From the NCBI GenBank assembly GCA_025267735.1, contig CM046301.1:15436190-15500189 (forward strand): a stretch of 64,000 nt of DNA, read 5' to 3'. The notes under the pieces were generated by a model. The model was given only the letters and a program-made list of their open reading frames with translations. It was not told the origin of the DNA and made no database searches. The DNA is from Mactra quadrangularis (lineage: Eukaryota > Mollusca > Bivalvia > Venerida > Mactridae). Positions within the stretch are counted from its first letter, which is position 1; every line of letters starts with the position of its first letter. Position numbers and translations under genes: made by a program. Positions 24,253-37,454 of the stretch are shown here, one piece after another.

Positions 24253-24521
24253 TTTACTGGGTTGAATGCCGTGTCAACACAATTTAGGTCATTCTACAGC
24301 GTCGAGCGCACCTGACCTATCTTTCCTGGACTCTTGTCTATAACCAGTACTCACCTGCCTCACCTACTCTTCCACAAGGCTGGAAACTTCTCCATATTAT
24401 GTAATCAATGGAGGAAAATTGACATTATTGTCAAATTTTCATGGAAGGATATTATAACCTCCCTGGATGAGATTCGAACCAGTACCCCCTTCGGGACACA
24501 AGATTCCAAATCCCCGGGTCA
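24253..24521 (-). mobile_element. tRNA-derived SINE, family I, head truncated
   Basis: Read on the minus strand it has the B box GGTTCGAATCTC, the body CATGAAAATTTGACA and GGAAACTTCTCC in inverse, and the tail GTGTTGACACGGCATTCAAC. The A-box end is missing after CCGGGGATTTGG. Confidence 0.7.
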
Positions 24522-24606
24522 GGTAATTCTTAAAAATATTACACAATACAAAGTTAAATGATAAATTTAAAATGTAATAAAACACATAGATTTATAATAA
24601 AATCAA

Positions 24607-24860
24607 GCAAGTAAATCTGTGAGCTAATGCTCACTAGTGATACCCCCGCAAAAATCTAAAAATATGCGACAAACAGGAAGTAGATGAGCAAGGAGCATGA
24701 AATCGCTTTACACCACATGGGACTATGGGATGAAGCAATATGCAAAGTATTAGGCTGCTGCATGTTATAGTTGCTGAGAAAACTGCGACGGAAATTTTGT
24801 AACGGACGGACGGACAAGGGTAAAACAGTATACCCCCCTCTTCTTCGAAGCGGGAGTATA
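24607..24860 (+). mobile_element. Cassette element family A, copy 1
   Basis: It starts GCAAGTAAATCTGTGAGC (ACAAG in the other copies). The left hairpin is GTGAGC, TAAT, GCTCAC, followed by GATACCCCCGC. The body is nearly identical to the copies at 24974, 31504 and 53319. It ends with a hairpin, TATACCCCCC to CGGGAGTATA, the inverse of the subterminal motif. A variable GGACGGACGG run lies inside. Stop-free minus-strand frames are by-products of composition. Confidence 0.75.
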
Positions 24861-24973
24861 ATAAATACATAAAAAAATTATAAGTCCTAAACAAACACTC
24901 TAATTGAAGAATTTGACTTAATCTTTTGCAGATAATGATATAAATTGGTAATAACACAAAAAATTATAGGATA

Positions 24974-25251
24974 ACAAGTAAATCTGTGAGCTAATGCTCA
25001 CTAGGGATACCCCCGCCAAAATCTAAAAATATGCGACAAACAGGAAGTAGATGAGTAAGGAGCATGAAATCGCTTTACACCACATGGTACTATAGGATGA
25101 AGCAATATGCAAAGTTTCAGGCTGCTGCATGGTATAGTTGCTGAGAAAACTGTGACGGAAATTTTGTAACGGACGGACGGACAGACGCACGCACGCACGC
25201 ACGGACAAGGGTAAAACAGTATACCCCCCTCTTCTTCGAAGCGGGGGTATA
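24974..25251 (+). mobile_element. Cassette element family A, copy 2
   Basis: It starts ACAAGTAAATCTGTGAGC and ends GCGGGGGTATA. The internal run is expanded to repeated ACGCACGC and GGACGGAC words. It sits 113 bp after copy 1 in the same orientation, but their flanks differ, so this is not a simple tandem duplication. Confidence 0.75.
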
Positions 25252-27204
25252 AAAAGTCATTGAACTTTGTGATTCATTATTCCATCAAATTACATAATTA
25301 TTTTTTTTTATTTTTTAGAGATACCTCAGTAATAATTGGAGCTATCACATATTATCACCATAAAGTTTTAAATGTATCTAAAGCAAAATATCATCATAAA
25401 ATTTGATATCTAACAAAATTAAGATAATACACTTAAATACAGACCAACTGTCTAGCATCCATAGACAGGATTATGTAAGGAAGTATGAGTTCACTGAAAT
25501 ATGATAGAAAACATAAAAAAAAATTAAAAAAACAGTCATAAAATTTTCATTTTTCTGAGAAAAACAGGGTATACACACATAGTCAGTCACATGATCTTCA
25601 GAACGTAAACAAACATTTTTTTTTGTCAAATTATTACAGCAGCCAAATAAAGATAAGAATCAAATAGCTCATAAAATAACTGTAACATTTCTTTTCTCAA
25701 AAATGTATATAATAGCCAGTAAATTGTAAATGTTTACTCTGAATCCTCTGCACAAAATATATAAACAAATTACCTAGTTCACTGCTCAACTCATTTTTGT
25801 GTTGGAGATTTAGAGTCAATGTTTCTGATTTCTCTTTTGGATGATGAGTATTGCTCACAGTATCTGTTCTGTTCTGATTTCTCAATTATTGGTAAAAAAA
25901 TTCAAACATTTACTTAAGTGTAAAGGTAATTATGGATTGCACTGTATACCAGCAGTCAAATGACTTAAGGGGAAAAGCTGCAAAGTCAGTGAACACATAT
26001 AGAACGCAAAAACCAGAAGTTAAAAATACAATTTACCACTTCTTTGAGTAAAAAAAACTATTATCCAAGATACCAAACCATCAAACAGTTTACAATGTAC
26101 TTTCATTTAATGATAAACATAACGGGAATACCTTTAAACATAAAGTCAACAAAACATTTAGTAAACATTTTTTCTAGCACAAAATTTCAAACCATGCCAA
26201 TAATATATGACTTCTACAGAAACATCACGTTTTAAACAAATCCTAAAATTTGTTTACATTACGCCTATAATATAATCCAAAATAATAAGGTCAGACCTCT
26301 CTAAATCTTACATCAGTAGAGTATCAAGTCATTTCACTTCCAGAAATAACCCTACCAGACACTAACAAGTTGCCAAGAAATAATGTAAAATGTTCCATCA
26401 GTGGGGATCAACTATCTATACTCATAAAATAGACTTATACAATCATGTATTTAGTGATCAGTGATCATCTCTACACTTTTACTTGAAGACTAGAATGGTT
26501 TCTTAATGACATGATATAGGAGAGACAGACATTATGTTTAACATGTCAGAATTTTATTGAGAAATTCTTAGGTTTTCTGTGGTTTTTTTGCTTGCCTTTT
26601 ATTTTATAATCTCTATCAAAGTTTTTAGAGTTAAAAGGTATACATGCTGATCAAAAAATCATAGATTATTCTACACAATTTTTTTAGCTAACTCAATGTA
26701 GCAGCCAATTTCCATCAATACAAAAATGGAATTAAGATATATGTTAATCTTCTTCTTTAGGTCATTGCAATGAAAAATATGGTGCTTCAATTGGTTCTTT
26801 GAAAATGTGACAAAAGTATGTCCCTGACAAGCAAAATTATATTCACCATCAATGCAACTGCAATATCAATCAAATTATCTATGCAGTCCATAAAAGAGAC
26901 ACAAAAACTGAACCAAACAAGCAAAAAGGAACACTATCAACATAAACAGCCTCCACATTATAGCCCAACAAAAGCACCACAAAAACAGAATAAAACAGAT
27001 ATCAAAATGCCTGGTCAGCATAAAACTTGGCAGATATAACATTTCCTTTCCCCTTCCTCTCCCACATATAGCAAGCTAAGCTATAATCAATACAAGCACT
27101 ATATACTGTACATCACATATCAACTGTCATCATTAAGAATCATTATCTATCTCCAAAATGTAACTATCTTCAAAATGTAACATATTATCTGTCTAATTCC
27201 CACA
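25252..27204. other. Gene-free stretch
   Basis: AT-rich. ORFs at 26044 and 26818 have the biased composition of chance frames in A-rich DNA and no family features. Confidence 0.4.
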
Positions 27205-27700
27205 TCTAGCCTCAATTTGTATCTTAGAATCCTTCTAGTCTAGTCCTAGCCTCAGCCTATCCTTGCTCTATCCTCATTCTAGCCTTATTCTAACCACAAC
27301 CTTGCCAGGTCTTCAAACAGCATCCAAGCTTTGCCCTATTTCTCATCCTAGCCTTGCACAAGCCTCATTCTAACTTCATATTAGCTTTGCCCTATTCTCA
27401 TCATAGCCTTGTCTTATCCTCATCCTAGCCTCATTCTAACCACAACCTGGCCAGGTCCTAGCTTTGCCCTATTCTCATTCTAGCCTTGCACTATCCTTAT
27501 TCTAACTTCATCTTAGCCTTGCCCAAACTGCATTCTAGCTTTGCCCTATTCTCATTCTAGCATTGCACTATCCTTGTTCTAACTTCATCTTAGCCTTGCC
27601 CTAACTGCAATTTCTAGCTTTGCCCTATTCTCATCCTAGCCTTGTCTTATTCTCATTTTAGCCTCATCCAAGCCTCAATCAAGCCAGACTTCAGTCCCAT
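27205..27700. repeat. Pyrimidine-rich degenerate minisatellite
   Basis: About 500 bp are made of varied words such as CTAGCCTTGCCCTATTCTCA, CTAACTTCATCTTAGCC and CATTCTAGCC, with strong C/T bias on the plus strand. Unit length varies, mostly 20-60 bp, so it is an old or complex tandem repeat. Not coding. Confidence 0.7.
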
Positions 27701-29212
27701 CCTTACAAAACCTGTTTTCCTTCACAACTACTTTATCTACTTACAATCTTTGTCCTATAATGATCAATCTTGCTTATTCAAGCTGATATATTTTAAAATT
27801 ATCTTCTTACATAAAATATTACTCAGGCTTCAAGAGTGACAGAAATTTTATCTAAAACATACTCGGAATTCAATACAATGAACTGAATATGTCAGATTAT
27901 GAAATAAGGCTTCATAGCTTTAAAACTTTTAATATAATAACTTTTTAGTCTCAATGTTTAGGCTTTCAGATTGAAATACTTTCAATCACTCAAGAAATTA
28001 ATCAAATAAAGTATAGATTTAATACCTTTCAAAACTTTTAATCATTTCACTAAAGTGAATTGTCTAGATACCTCAAATATTAGTCTGAGTACATTATCCA
28101 TTTTATTGTTGCAATTAAAAAACAACAAGATATATATAATGTCTGAGTACTCACAGAAGAGCTTTTGCTTACTTGCACTAACTAAATTTAGAGTTAAAAC
28201 TAGATAATAAGCCTGAAATGTTTGCTGCAAGCCAACTTAAACTTAGCGGGTAAATTGTTTTGCTTACCAAAATAGTGTCCAAGTAATTATTCCTGTGTAA
28301 AGGTTTTTTTGTGGCAGGGAGGGGGGCCAGATCTGTTACATTTACACATAATTTGGACCTTTTTTCTCAAATTAAGCATTTGGGACTAAAAATTGTCATA
28401 AAAGTATAGTTTTTACAATAACTAAAGTTGTCATTACAGCATAACTTTACTTTATTGACAATCATCACCCAATAAATGATTTTGACTTATTTGCTCGATA
28501 TAAAAAAAGTTTATTTTCAGGATAGACCTAAAATTAGTATTTATATTAATAATGAAACCAAGTCTACATTGAGTACCAGTATGAGACAACAGATCAATGT
28601 TACATTCTACCAATTATAGAATAGATTAATTTATTGATTACCTAAGTCCTTGTAACACCATAGACAAGTATAGCATATTAAATCAGTAAATATCATAAAT
28701 ATGAATACATTCATTAATATTAATGACTTATAAATTACATAACAATATGTAAATCAATAATATGAATATTAATGAGCGAAATGAGGCCAATTCATGATGA
28801 CAGAATTAATTCAAATACAAAATGATTAATTCAATATTGATTTGAGACAAATCACACTGAAATCTACCACAAAGTTGAATGAAATATGTATAAACTATTA
28901 GTTTTATAAAATTTAAAATCTAAGAGAGCGCAGTGGCCTACATGCAATATCATGTTCAAACTAACAATGTAACATTCACAGTATGGTAGTCCCTGAAGTA
29001 AACATTATATAACATTACATAACACACCATCATCAATCATTTTAAGAGAATAAATTCTTTAACAAGTTTTCATCATATAATATTATTGGAAGTCAGGATC
29101 CTGAACTGAATCAAGTTAATTCAATGCTGTTATATTCTAATCCTGAAATCTTTGTAAATACAAGTTACTTAGAATATTCCATACTCAATTGAATTATGAT
29201 GTAAGCCATCTG
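27701..29212. other. Gene-free stretch with a family F fragment
   Basis: At 28335-28455 the block TTAAGCATTTGGGACTAAAA matches the interior of family F (31390). Otherwise I see nothing supported. Confidence 0.4.
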
Positions 29213-29492
29213 GTCTGCCCAGTCAGTAGCACACAAGTCGAATGATCCAAGGGTCGTAGATTTTATCCCTAAACAAGGCATACTTTCGTGGAGCTTGGTC
29301 ATGAAATATTTTAACAGGAATTCTCCCTCCTACCACTGATTCTAAATCATGTAAAGCAGTTGTCAGTCACTGACAAGAGTTACTTCACAGCTTAGAATCC
29401 AGGAACAGGGAGTTAAGGTTGATTAACCCCTGTGATATGAATATATTAATAATACAATGTATTGCTATGGGGTTAAAGCCAACAAGAAAGAA
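29213..29492 (+). mobile_element. tRNA-derived SINE, family II
   Basis: The head CTGCCCAGTCAGTAGCACAC and B-box-like GGTCGTAGATTTTATCC are followed by GTGGAGCTTGGTCATGAAAT, which is shared with the minus-strand copy at 49215-49391. The tail GCTATGGGGTTAAAGCCAAC resembles that of family I, so the two families share a 3' end. An A-rich end follows. Confidence 0.65.
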
Positions 29493-29672
29493 AAAAATAT
29501 ATTCTATACCCAATTGAAATAGAATGTGAAATAAGTCTGAGAAATAAGCAGGTGTCCGGTTGCCAATGACAACTTAACAATTAACAAGAGCAACCAAAAT
29601 ATTTTCTTTACAAATTTATATTACAGAGAAACAAGTTCATACAGCCAATATTCGCTCTGGATTTATTTATTT

Positions 29673-29934
29673 ATTGGAGTTAACGCCGTGTCAACACAAT
29701 TTTAGGTCATTTAACTAACGTAGCTTTCCTGGACCATTGTCGATAACCAGTACTCACCTTCCCTTCCACAAGGCCGGAAACTTCTCCACATAATCTAATC
29801 AATGGAGGAAAATCGACATTATTGTCAAATTTTCATGAAAGGGTATAACCTCCCCTGGTGGGATTCGAACCCGCACCCCCTCGGGCACGAGTATCCAAAT
29901 CCCGGCGCGCTACCAACTGCGCTATCGACCCAGG
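29673..29934 (-). mobile_element. tRNA-derived SINE, family I, near-consensus
   Basis: This is the best-preserved copy. Minus-strand reading: CCTGGGTCGATAGCGCAGTT (A box), GCGGGTTCGAATCCCACC (B box), then the family body and the tail GTGTTGACACGGCGTTAACTCC. Both pol III boxes are intact. Confidence 0.8.
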
Positions 29935-30477
29935 TTAAATAATCGCTCTGGAGTTCACTGCCTGATCTCCAACACTGAATAGTTGTCATCATCATAAATA
30001 TAGAGTGAAAATGTACATGTCTATGTTTAAATTGATAGTAAGTACCACATTATCACATCACATTACATCACATGAATAGACAAAATATTCATTCATTATT
30101 TACAAAGAAGAAAAAAACTAACAAAAGTATGCAGTTACTCAATTAAGATTCTAAATTCTTTCTTTAAAAGCTATGTCAGTAAAATACTGGTAATTCCAGT
30201 ATTATTGGCAAGTTCTTCAGTGTTCTACATCTAAAATTAAAACCACCCCTAACTCACTGTTACATATATTTGACATAACCATTTTATCAGGGACAACATT
30301 CTGGCACAATTCTAAAATTTAAATCTAACTATAATTAAATTCATGTCTAGATGTCTCCAAATCACTTAGAAAATACCAGTTAAAGGGGTATAGAGAAAAT
30401 TATGTATAAAAACCAATATATTTCTCAATGTCAACATTTCTGAGTAAAACAATATGAAATATTTTGCAATTAAAATC

Positions 30478-30646
30478 TTATGTTCTGCTAAAGACCACCT
30501 TTATTATTGCAAAATTATGTGATTTTTAATGGTTTTTTAAGTCCCAAATACTTAATTTGAGCAGAAAATGGTCCTTTTATTTAAAGGCCATTCTGCTATT
30601 TAACACCATCGATTTTGATGGTCCTTATAATAGTGGAACTTTACTG
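30478..30646 (-). mobile_element. Family F element
   Basis: Minus-strand reading begins CAGTAAAGTTCCACTATTAT after TA and continues AAGGACCATCAAAATCGATG and TTAAGTATTTGGGACTTAAA. It ends near GGTGGTCTTTAGCAGAACA. Non-coding. Confidence 0.6.
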
Positions 30647-31319
30647 TACATTTAAAATTGTCTGACCTAAATACCTGATGTTCAAAATCATAATTCTTAA
30701 ACTATCTTGAATAACAAATATTTGTTTGGTAAAAAGAGGAAAGGCCCCGAGTTGTTAGTTGTTGTACAGCTTATTCAAGATTGGAACATTCAAATTTAAC
30801 CTTTTAGCTTACTAGAACAAAAAACCTTTGCTGACTCAATTCTGAGGAAATGGACAGATTAGGGACCAGTGCTTGACAAACATTGTAGCAACTGAATGTC
30901 TGATTTCACAGGCAAGAAAAAATTAATTCAAAATGTCACAGAACCAATTGTTAAAAAACTGCTGTTTAATATCTTGCTTAATAAAACTAAATAAAATTCT
31001 CTGTAGATTAGGTCAAATACCTCAGCAAATTGTTCTCATCCATATATAGAATCTAATGATTCAATATAGTACTAGTTAAATCTGTATGACTACTTATTAC
31101 ATCCAACATAAATCAGTTCTTAAATCTCCAAGGAAACATATCATCTCTTCAGTTCTCTCATTCTTTCTCTTCCACTATCTCTCAGACTTTCAGAAAAAAT
31201 ATACATACTTATGTTCCTTGACAATGGTATTTAAAGAAAGTTATAAATCTAAGTTGTAATATTTTGTTTCACAATCACACTAACATATATAAGTATGAAT
31301 AAGGTACTCAATATTAAAA

Positions 31320-31495
31320 GTTTCACAATCAGGACCATCAAAATTGATGGTCTTAATTTTTCTAAGCTGTTCAAATGGTTTTAATTAGTGGACCTAAAAA
31401 AATTTTCTTCTCATAATAAGCATTTGGGACTAAAAAATTTCAAAAATCACAATGTGATTTTGCATTAACCAAGGGGGATTTATAGCAAAACTTAA
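31320..31495 (+). mobile_element. Family F element, ends worn
   Basis: AGGACCATCAAAATTGATGG, AATAAGCATTTGGGACTAAA and an inverted-end remnant AAAACTTAACA give the family order. It stops about 8 bp before the family A element at 31504. Confidence 0.55.
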
Positions 31496-31503
31496 CAATA
31501 AAA

Positions 31504-31784
31504 ACAAGTAAATCTGTGAGCTAATTATAAATGCTCACTAGTGATACCCCCGCAAAAATCTAAAAATATGCGACAAACGGGAAGTAGATGAGCAAGGAGC
31601 ATGAAATCGCTTTACACCACATGGGACTATGGGATGAAGCAATATGCAAAGTATTAGGCTGCTGCATGTTATAGTTGCTGAGAAAACTGCGACGGAATTT
31701 TTGTAACGGACGGACAGACGGATTAACAGACGCACGGACAAGGGTAAAACAGTATACCCCCCTCTTCTTCGAAGCGGGGGTATA
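31504..31784 (+). mobile_element. Cassette element family A, copy 3
   Basis: It starts ACAAGTAAATCTGTGAGC. The left hairpin loop is longer here (GTGAGC, TAATTATAAAT, GCTCAC) while the stem is kept. It ends GAAGCGGGGGTATA. The rest is close to copy 1. Confidence 0.75.
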
Positions 31785-32427
31785 ATTATGAACATGTATT
31801 GATGTTTTTGTAGGTCAGTTTAAGATTACTCAGACATTCTCACAGGTCAAAACTCCCTTTTTCAAATTAACAATTTAAATCACTCAACCTATGTATATAC
31901 AAATACGTTGATGTTTTTGTTCAGCCAATTTAATAATACTCATTTCTCTGTTCGAAACTTTTTATTTCTTTCCTAATATTTCTCTATATTCCTTTCATCC
32001 TGAGACTCTCTAAATATACACAAACTATAGGAATCTGAAATTTTCAGTCTGTAAAGTTCACAGAATTGACTTTCCATCTGTCACAATCAAATTACTGTTT
32101 GATTAATGTCAGATCAATGTTACAATAATTAAAACTCTCTCTCAAATAATACATATAAAATGTCAGCTAAAATTCTATGTAAGATATCTTAGATGTAATT
32201 TTATCAATATAATGATAATGTATACCCAGAGTCAGTGAACTTAAGTTGCCAGAACATTTACTTAAGTTAGGGATCAGCTTTTATATAATGGCAACGGCTT
32301 ATTATTCGATTGCCTGACGTCAGGACTAGTAACAGTTGATTCAGGACAATGAAATTGCATATTTCATATGTCATATAGTCGGGTAAGTTGATAATTAAGC
32401 CCTTTTATTATGTTACAACATATTAAA

Positions 32428-32824
32428 TAGGGCTGTCACGATACGCTAGAAGCGTACCGCAGTGTATTGCAATACGCTGTTATCGTATCACGATACGTAC
32501 CCCAATATATTGCGGGCTTTTAATTTCGTTGTTCATCCGCATTGCAAATCTTATATGCAGCTACTAATAGAATCTAGCCTGTTTAAGTATTTACGATCAT
32601 TTAGGACTGTCCCAATCGCTTAAATTCTTGCAACTTCAGGTTAGATGGAATGAACAATGGAAAAACTGACGTTTCGCTACTTTTATTTCGTGAAGGGAAG
32701 AATTTTCCAATGAAATAAAAATATCGCCAAATATTAATTGGTACATTAAAATCGTACCGCGATACTTATTGCTGCAGCTGCATATTGCAATATACCGGTA
32801 TACCGGTATATCGTGACAGCCCTA
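32428..32824. mobile_element. hAT-like MITE, TAGGGCTGTCACGATA ends
   Basis: The target duplication ATATTAAA is exact on both sides (32420-32427 and 32825-32832), the 8 bp expected of hAT. The ends TAGGGCTGTCACGATA and TATCGTGACAGCCCTA are perfect inverted repeats. No ORF. Confidence 0.85.
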
Positions 32825-33168
32825 ATATTAAAACAGGCTAGTGCTCTTGTTGAAGCAAAGTTAAATATTTAATTATCATCTACTCCAGTTAAAAATGATA
32901 AAAACACAATTATAAAATATACATCTCATATTAGTGGTGTTGATTTGATCAAATGTTGTAACAGTTCACAGGTCAAGCCAGTCTTTCCATTAAAGTTATG
33001 CAACCACTAGCCAAGTTTATTGTATTTCATAGTAATTTGCCAAATAATGATTGATAATGTGAAATAAGTAACTTCCACCCCCTGGCTGATCTTATCAATT
33101 TTCACTAGTATTGAATTTGCCAAACAATATATAACAATATATAAATATGAAATTAGTAACTTTCACAA

Positions 33169-33445
33169 CCCGGGTCGATAGCGCAGTTATTTGGAATCTC
33201 GTGTCCCAAAGGGGGTGCGGGTTCAAATCCCAACCGGGGAAGTTATACCCTTCCATGAAAATTTGACAATAATGTCAATTTTCCTTCATTGATTAGATAA
33301 TATGGAGAAGTTTCCAGCCTAGCTTGTGAAAGGGTAGGTGAGTACTGGTTAAATACATTTGGTCCAGAAAAGCTAGGTTAGGTGCACTGGACGCCATAAA
33401 AAGACCTAAAATTGTGTTGACACGGCATTAAACCTAGTAAAAAAA
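33169..33445 (+). mobile_element. tRNA-derived SINE, family I
   Basis: CCCGGGTCGATAGCGCAGTT (A box), GCGGGTTCAAATCCCAACC (B box), body, and tail GTGTTGACACGGCATTAAACC with an A-rich end. About 12 bp are missing between the A box and GGAATCTCGTG. Confidence 0.8.
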
Positions 33446-33615
33446 GTAACTTTCACAAGCTCAAATCAAATTCCACTAGTCTTGGGCTTTAGGCTAGTGG
33501 AAAAAGGAAATTCAGAGTCAAATAATTTCATGAAACATATCACATCAGTTTTCTTAAACCCAGACCCTTCAAAATTTACTAGTACTAAAACAATGCAAAA
33601 TAAAATGAAACTCAC

Positions 33616-33711
33616 CCAGAGGTACAGCCCATAGGGGACAATGTAAGTTTGTCCAGAGCCCGAAACAGAGTTGTTTCCTTCCTCAGTGGTATTATCTCCA
33701 CTTTCAGCCAT
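33616..33711 (-). CDS. Candidate first coding exon, 32 codons
   Basis: On the minus strand an ATG opens MAESGDNTTEEGNNS and the exon closes with QTYIVPYGLYLW at a strong donor, GTGAGT, in phase 0. The N-terminal part is acidic and has NTT and NNS sequons. If the intron is read through, the next 17 residues are hydrophobic, so a membrane protein starting here without splicing cannot be excluded. As an exon it could splice to the phase-0 exon at 9700, giving an alternative N terminus to the one at 56691, or belong to a separate gene nested in the long intron. The family is not recognised. Confidence 0.4.
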
Positions 33712-36395
33712 CTTATTACATTTGATAGCCGGGTACCATAACATAAATCCTTTTAATAAGGAACTCAAACTTGGACATACTTTTCTATTCCTTGATACAC
33801 AAAACAGTTTTGTAAGTATCATTAATCCAGTCTATAACTTGACTTCAACTCAACTTCAAACAATATTTACAAGTTCAAATATTATTTCCATCGAAAAAAA
33901 AAATTATCGTTAGAAGTTTTATGAGATTTAATGAAGCTGACACTAATTTTCACAACATTTTTTTTCACCTTTTCTTTAATTTTCTTTCATCAGCTGCAAT
34001 CCAGAAATAACATGTAACACTTTCACACAAATTTGATGTATTAACAAAATTTTGATCGCCATGGAAACGCAAAAAAATCTCAGACTAATAATCTCTGGTC
34101 AATAATAAACATGAAAATGAAGAGAAAAGTTAACAACCTCCTAGTGGTGCCAAGAACATTCATAAAATAGTGCTTACTATTATTCTCATATCATTGTCAG
34201 ATGCATAAATATATAGATCTATATATATCTAGTATATCTATATTCGTAACAGATCAATACCATTGTGCCAGAGCATTTAAAGAAAAATTGAAAATGACTT
34301 AGGCAATTCTTAAAAAAATTGTTTGTTTGCAGTTTCCTTACCATTACCCATATCTTACTGTATTTTATCTGCGATCACCAAACCAAAAATGTTTTTTTAA
34401 CTACCGGTATGTTGAAAGAAAATGTTCTAGTATTTCAATGTACTAAATGCACAAAACTCTATGTATACAAAATTTCCTGCTTTCCTACAAACTCTTAAAA
34501 TTCTGGGTAGGAAACTGAAAACAAACACTTCTTAATGTTAACCTTCTTAATTTAAAAAAAAAAGATATTATTACAAAACACCCCACAGAGACATGTAAAA
34601 TTAATCTCAACATAACACAAATGATCAATTATTTAAATCCAATTAAGAAATTTAAATTAGAATAAATGACTTATAGCATCAGCTAAATGAATTACCAAAT
34701 CAGTGACGATCTCAAGAAAATCCTAACAAATCATGCTAAAATTAATTCAAATTCAATCAACAAGAATTATAGTCCTCATGCATTGCACTATAACATTTCC
34801 AATTCAATAATCATGAAATTATAATCCCAATAAATTGCACCATTATAATTCAAATTCAATTAACAAGAATTATACTAAAATTTACAATTCAATTTAATTG
34901 CCAAATAAAGTTAATACTTAATAAACCCCATTTTCTATCAATTTTATCATCATTAATATTTATCCCATCTCGCTTACTAAATTACAAAACCTTTTATGTC
35001 ACAACATACCAAATAAACTAACTATTATTGGTTTTTACATTTTTAACGTACAGTTCGGTCATTCTTCAAGTCAGCAAAAAATATCTCCCCCAGTATAAGC
35101 ACACGATCGAAAAAAAGTAACAATCTCGTATTGATCACAAGCAGCTTGAGTCCATCAGCAACAAAACAAAATTGTCCACCGTAATAATCGAAAAAATCCA
35201 ATGCTTCATTTTTTAGTCAATATAAATCTGACCCCAACAGCAGCAAAGCAGCACGCAGCACTTTAACACTTCACAAGAACTATCTTAACACTGTAATACA
35301 AGTCACAGCATATTCTAAGACCCCCTTCCCCCAAAATTCTACCACTGACTGGTTGATATCGCATGTGGTTAGAGATATATCAGTGAAACTATGACAGAGA
35401 AATTCCTGCCACTCTTATGAGAGAAGGAATATTTTCACCTGACAGTATAGTTGTATACAAGCATTTATCATAGAATGTTTCTCCACTGAGCTACTATGAG
35501 GTAGATCAATTCCTGATAATTGTACATTTTAGAACATATAATCTTCACCAGTGCCTATCAACTAAATAAGTTCTTTCCTATCTCACTATGATCAAAACAC
35601 TTAATTGTAACCACTTGTTGTACAAGAGTACATTTTTTCTTCAACTCTAAAGAGAAGATTCTGTCACAAAAAGCACCCTCAATGGTTTAAACGATAAGAT
35701 TACTTTACACTGATCAATTTTAGCTCATTTGAGAAACAATTATTTACAGATTTCAACTTAAATATTTACTGTCCTAAAACTTTCAAACTTTAATACAACA
35801 TTTTAGAATCACTAAAGCAGTATTCCGATATACATAAAAATGTTAGTGCAAGTCAACATTCAACTGTAAGAGATGGTAAAAATACAGACTATTTGTATAC
35901 AAACCTACTCCTTTTAGTTAAACAGCTTAGATGATTTTAATGTGTTTTTGTGACTTTCATTTTATAATTCTCCAATCTATAGGTCAGTTTGCTTTAAATG
36001 ATTTAGAATTCATTTTCGAACAATTACAGACACTCATATGTAATTCTATAACATCAAAAAATTTACCCAAATCTGTGAAAGAGTAGCTTTAACTCATTCT
36101 ACCAGGTTGCCACATTATATGTGTCATTATATTTCTGATTTTTCTTACATCAGTATGATGGGCCTATTTTATTAATACAAAAATCTGTCTGTTTAAGCTC
36201 AAGTTATTTTTTACTAAATATACCATTTAACATTCATTATTAACATTCCTGCAACTAAGTTAAATATATGAAATATTTATGAAAATATTTAACTAAATAT
36301 AGGTTGCTGTCTGTCAATCATAATGAAATAAATACTTTAAAATTTGAAACCTAGGAATCTTCATAATTCAAATAATTTCACCATGAGCAATGGCA
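33712..36395. other. Gene-free stretch, possible promoter side of 33711 exon
   Basis: AT-rich. If the exon at 33616-33711 is a first exon, its promoter would lie here, but I see no TATA box at a convincing distance and no CpG island. Confidence 0.35.
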
Positions 36396-36403
36396 CTAAT
36401 GTA

Positions 36404-36770
36404 TAGGGCTGTCGCGATACGCCAGGAGCGTATCGCTGTATATTGCGATGTGCTAGAACCGTACTGCGATGCGTACCATGATATATTGCTTTGCAACTCA
36501 AAGACAAGGCTACATAGTACTTCTGTCTTAAAGAACTTATTCAACTGTACAGTATTGAATTATGTTATGTGATTTTGTAGGGAAAGTGACCAAATTCTTT
36601 CAAATTAAGCTTTCATCGAAAGAACCATCGAAAACTGACGTTTCGCCATTTTCATTTGGCGAAGGTAAGAATTTTTCAATGAAATTAAAAAATAATGTTA
36701 AAAACCGGTACCACAGTATGTATTTCTGCAGCTGCATATTGCAATATACCAGTATATCATGAGAGCCCAA
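36404..36770. mobile_element. hAT-like MITE, second copy
   Basis: The duplication CTAATGTA is exact at 36396-36403 and 36771-36778. The left end TAGGGCTGTCGCGATACG is good and the right end (CATGAGAGCCCAA) is worn. The interior order (GTACCATGATATATTGC, GAAAACTGACGTTTCGCC, GCAGCTGCATATTGCAATAT) matches the copy at 32428. Confidence 0.8.
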
Positions 36771-37454
36771 CTAATGTATAGCTTGTACATATTGACCGAA
36801 GACAGGAAACAGTTTAAATATTATTATCATACATTAGGTCAGTGAGCCACATTGTAGTTATTGAATGGCGTAAGGTATTTAACTGCTTCAGGTCAATATG
36901 CAAAAGCTATATAATTATCAGTCATCTCTTTTATCCAATTAAGCCTAATTGAAGCCCTGGAAATCTCTAACAGTATTAACTTTTCCTAAAACAGTTTTCC
37001 TATGTTTGTTTGACCTAGTGACCTAATTTGTACCTTTAATGACCTATTTTCAAACTTGTCAATTTTTTTTCAAAAAAATAAAAAATTAATTGACAAATAG
37101 ATCTGACTGAAATTTTGACAACTTGAGTGTTCACAATAGGTTTCTTTGATTTGACATTGTGACCTGGTTTTTTTACCCCTCATGATTCTTTATTCTGTTC
37201 TTTTTTATCAATGAACCTAACAACCAAGTTTGCTGATGATTGGACCAAAACTGAGTCCACATTGGAGCTTATATACTTTTCTTATAACTGACTTAGTGAC
37301 CTGGTTTTTTTTGGCTTCATCTCCACTTCACTTGACTTCATCGATATTAATCCACTAATGCACTGGCTACAATTAGTGAAAATTAATAGATAATTTGGAA
37401 AAATAGAGAGGTACTCATTGCTCAAATAGGAGATTGGGCTTTGCCTGTGTTACC

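Noticed and set aside
23234..33240. tRNA genes suggested by A and B boxes at 23234, 29213, 29673, 33169
   Set aside because: Acceptor stems do not pair, and the boxes are followed by family-specific bodies and tails, so they are SINE heads or pseudogenes.
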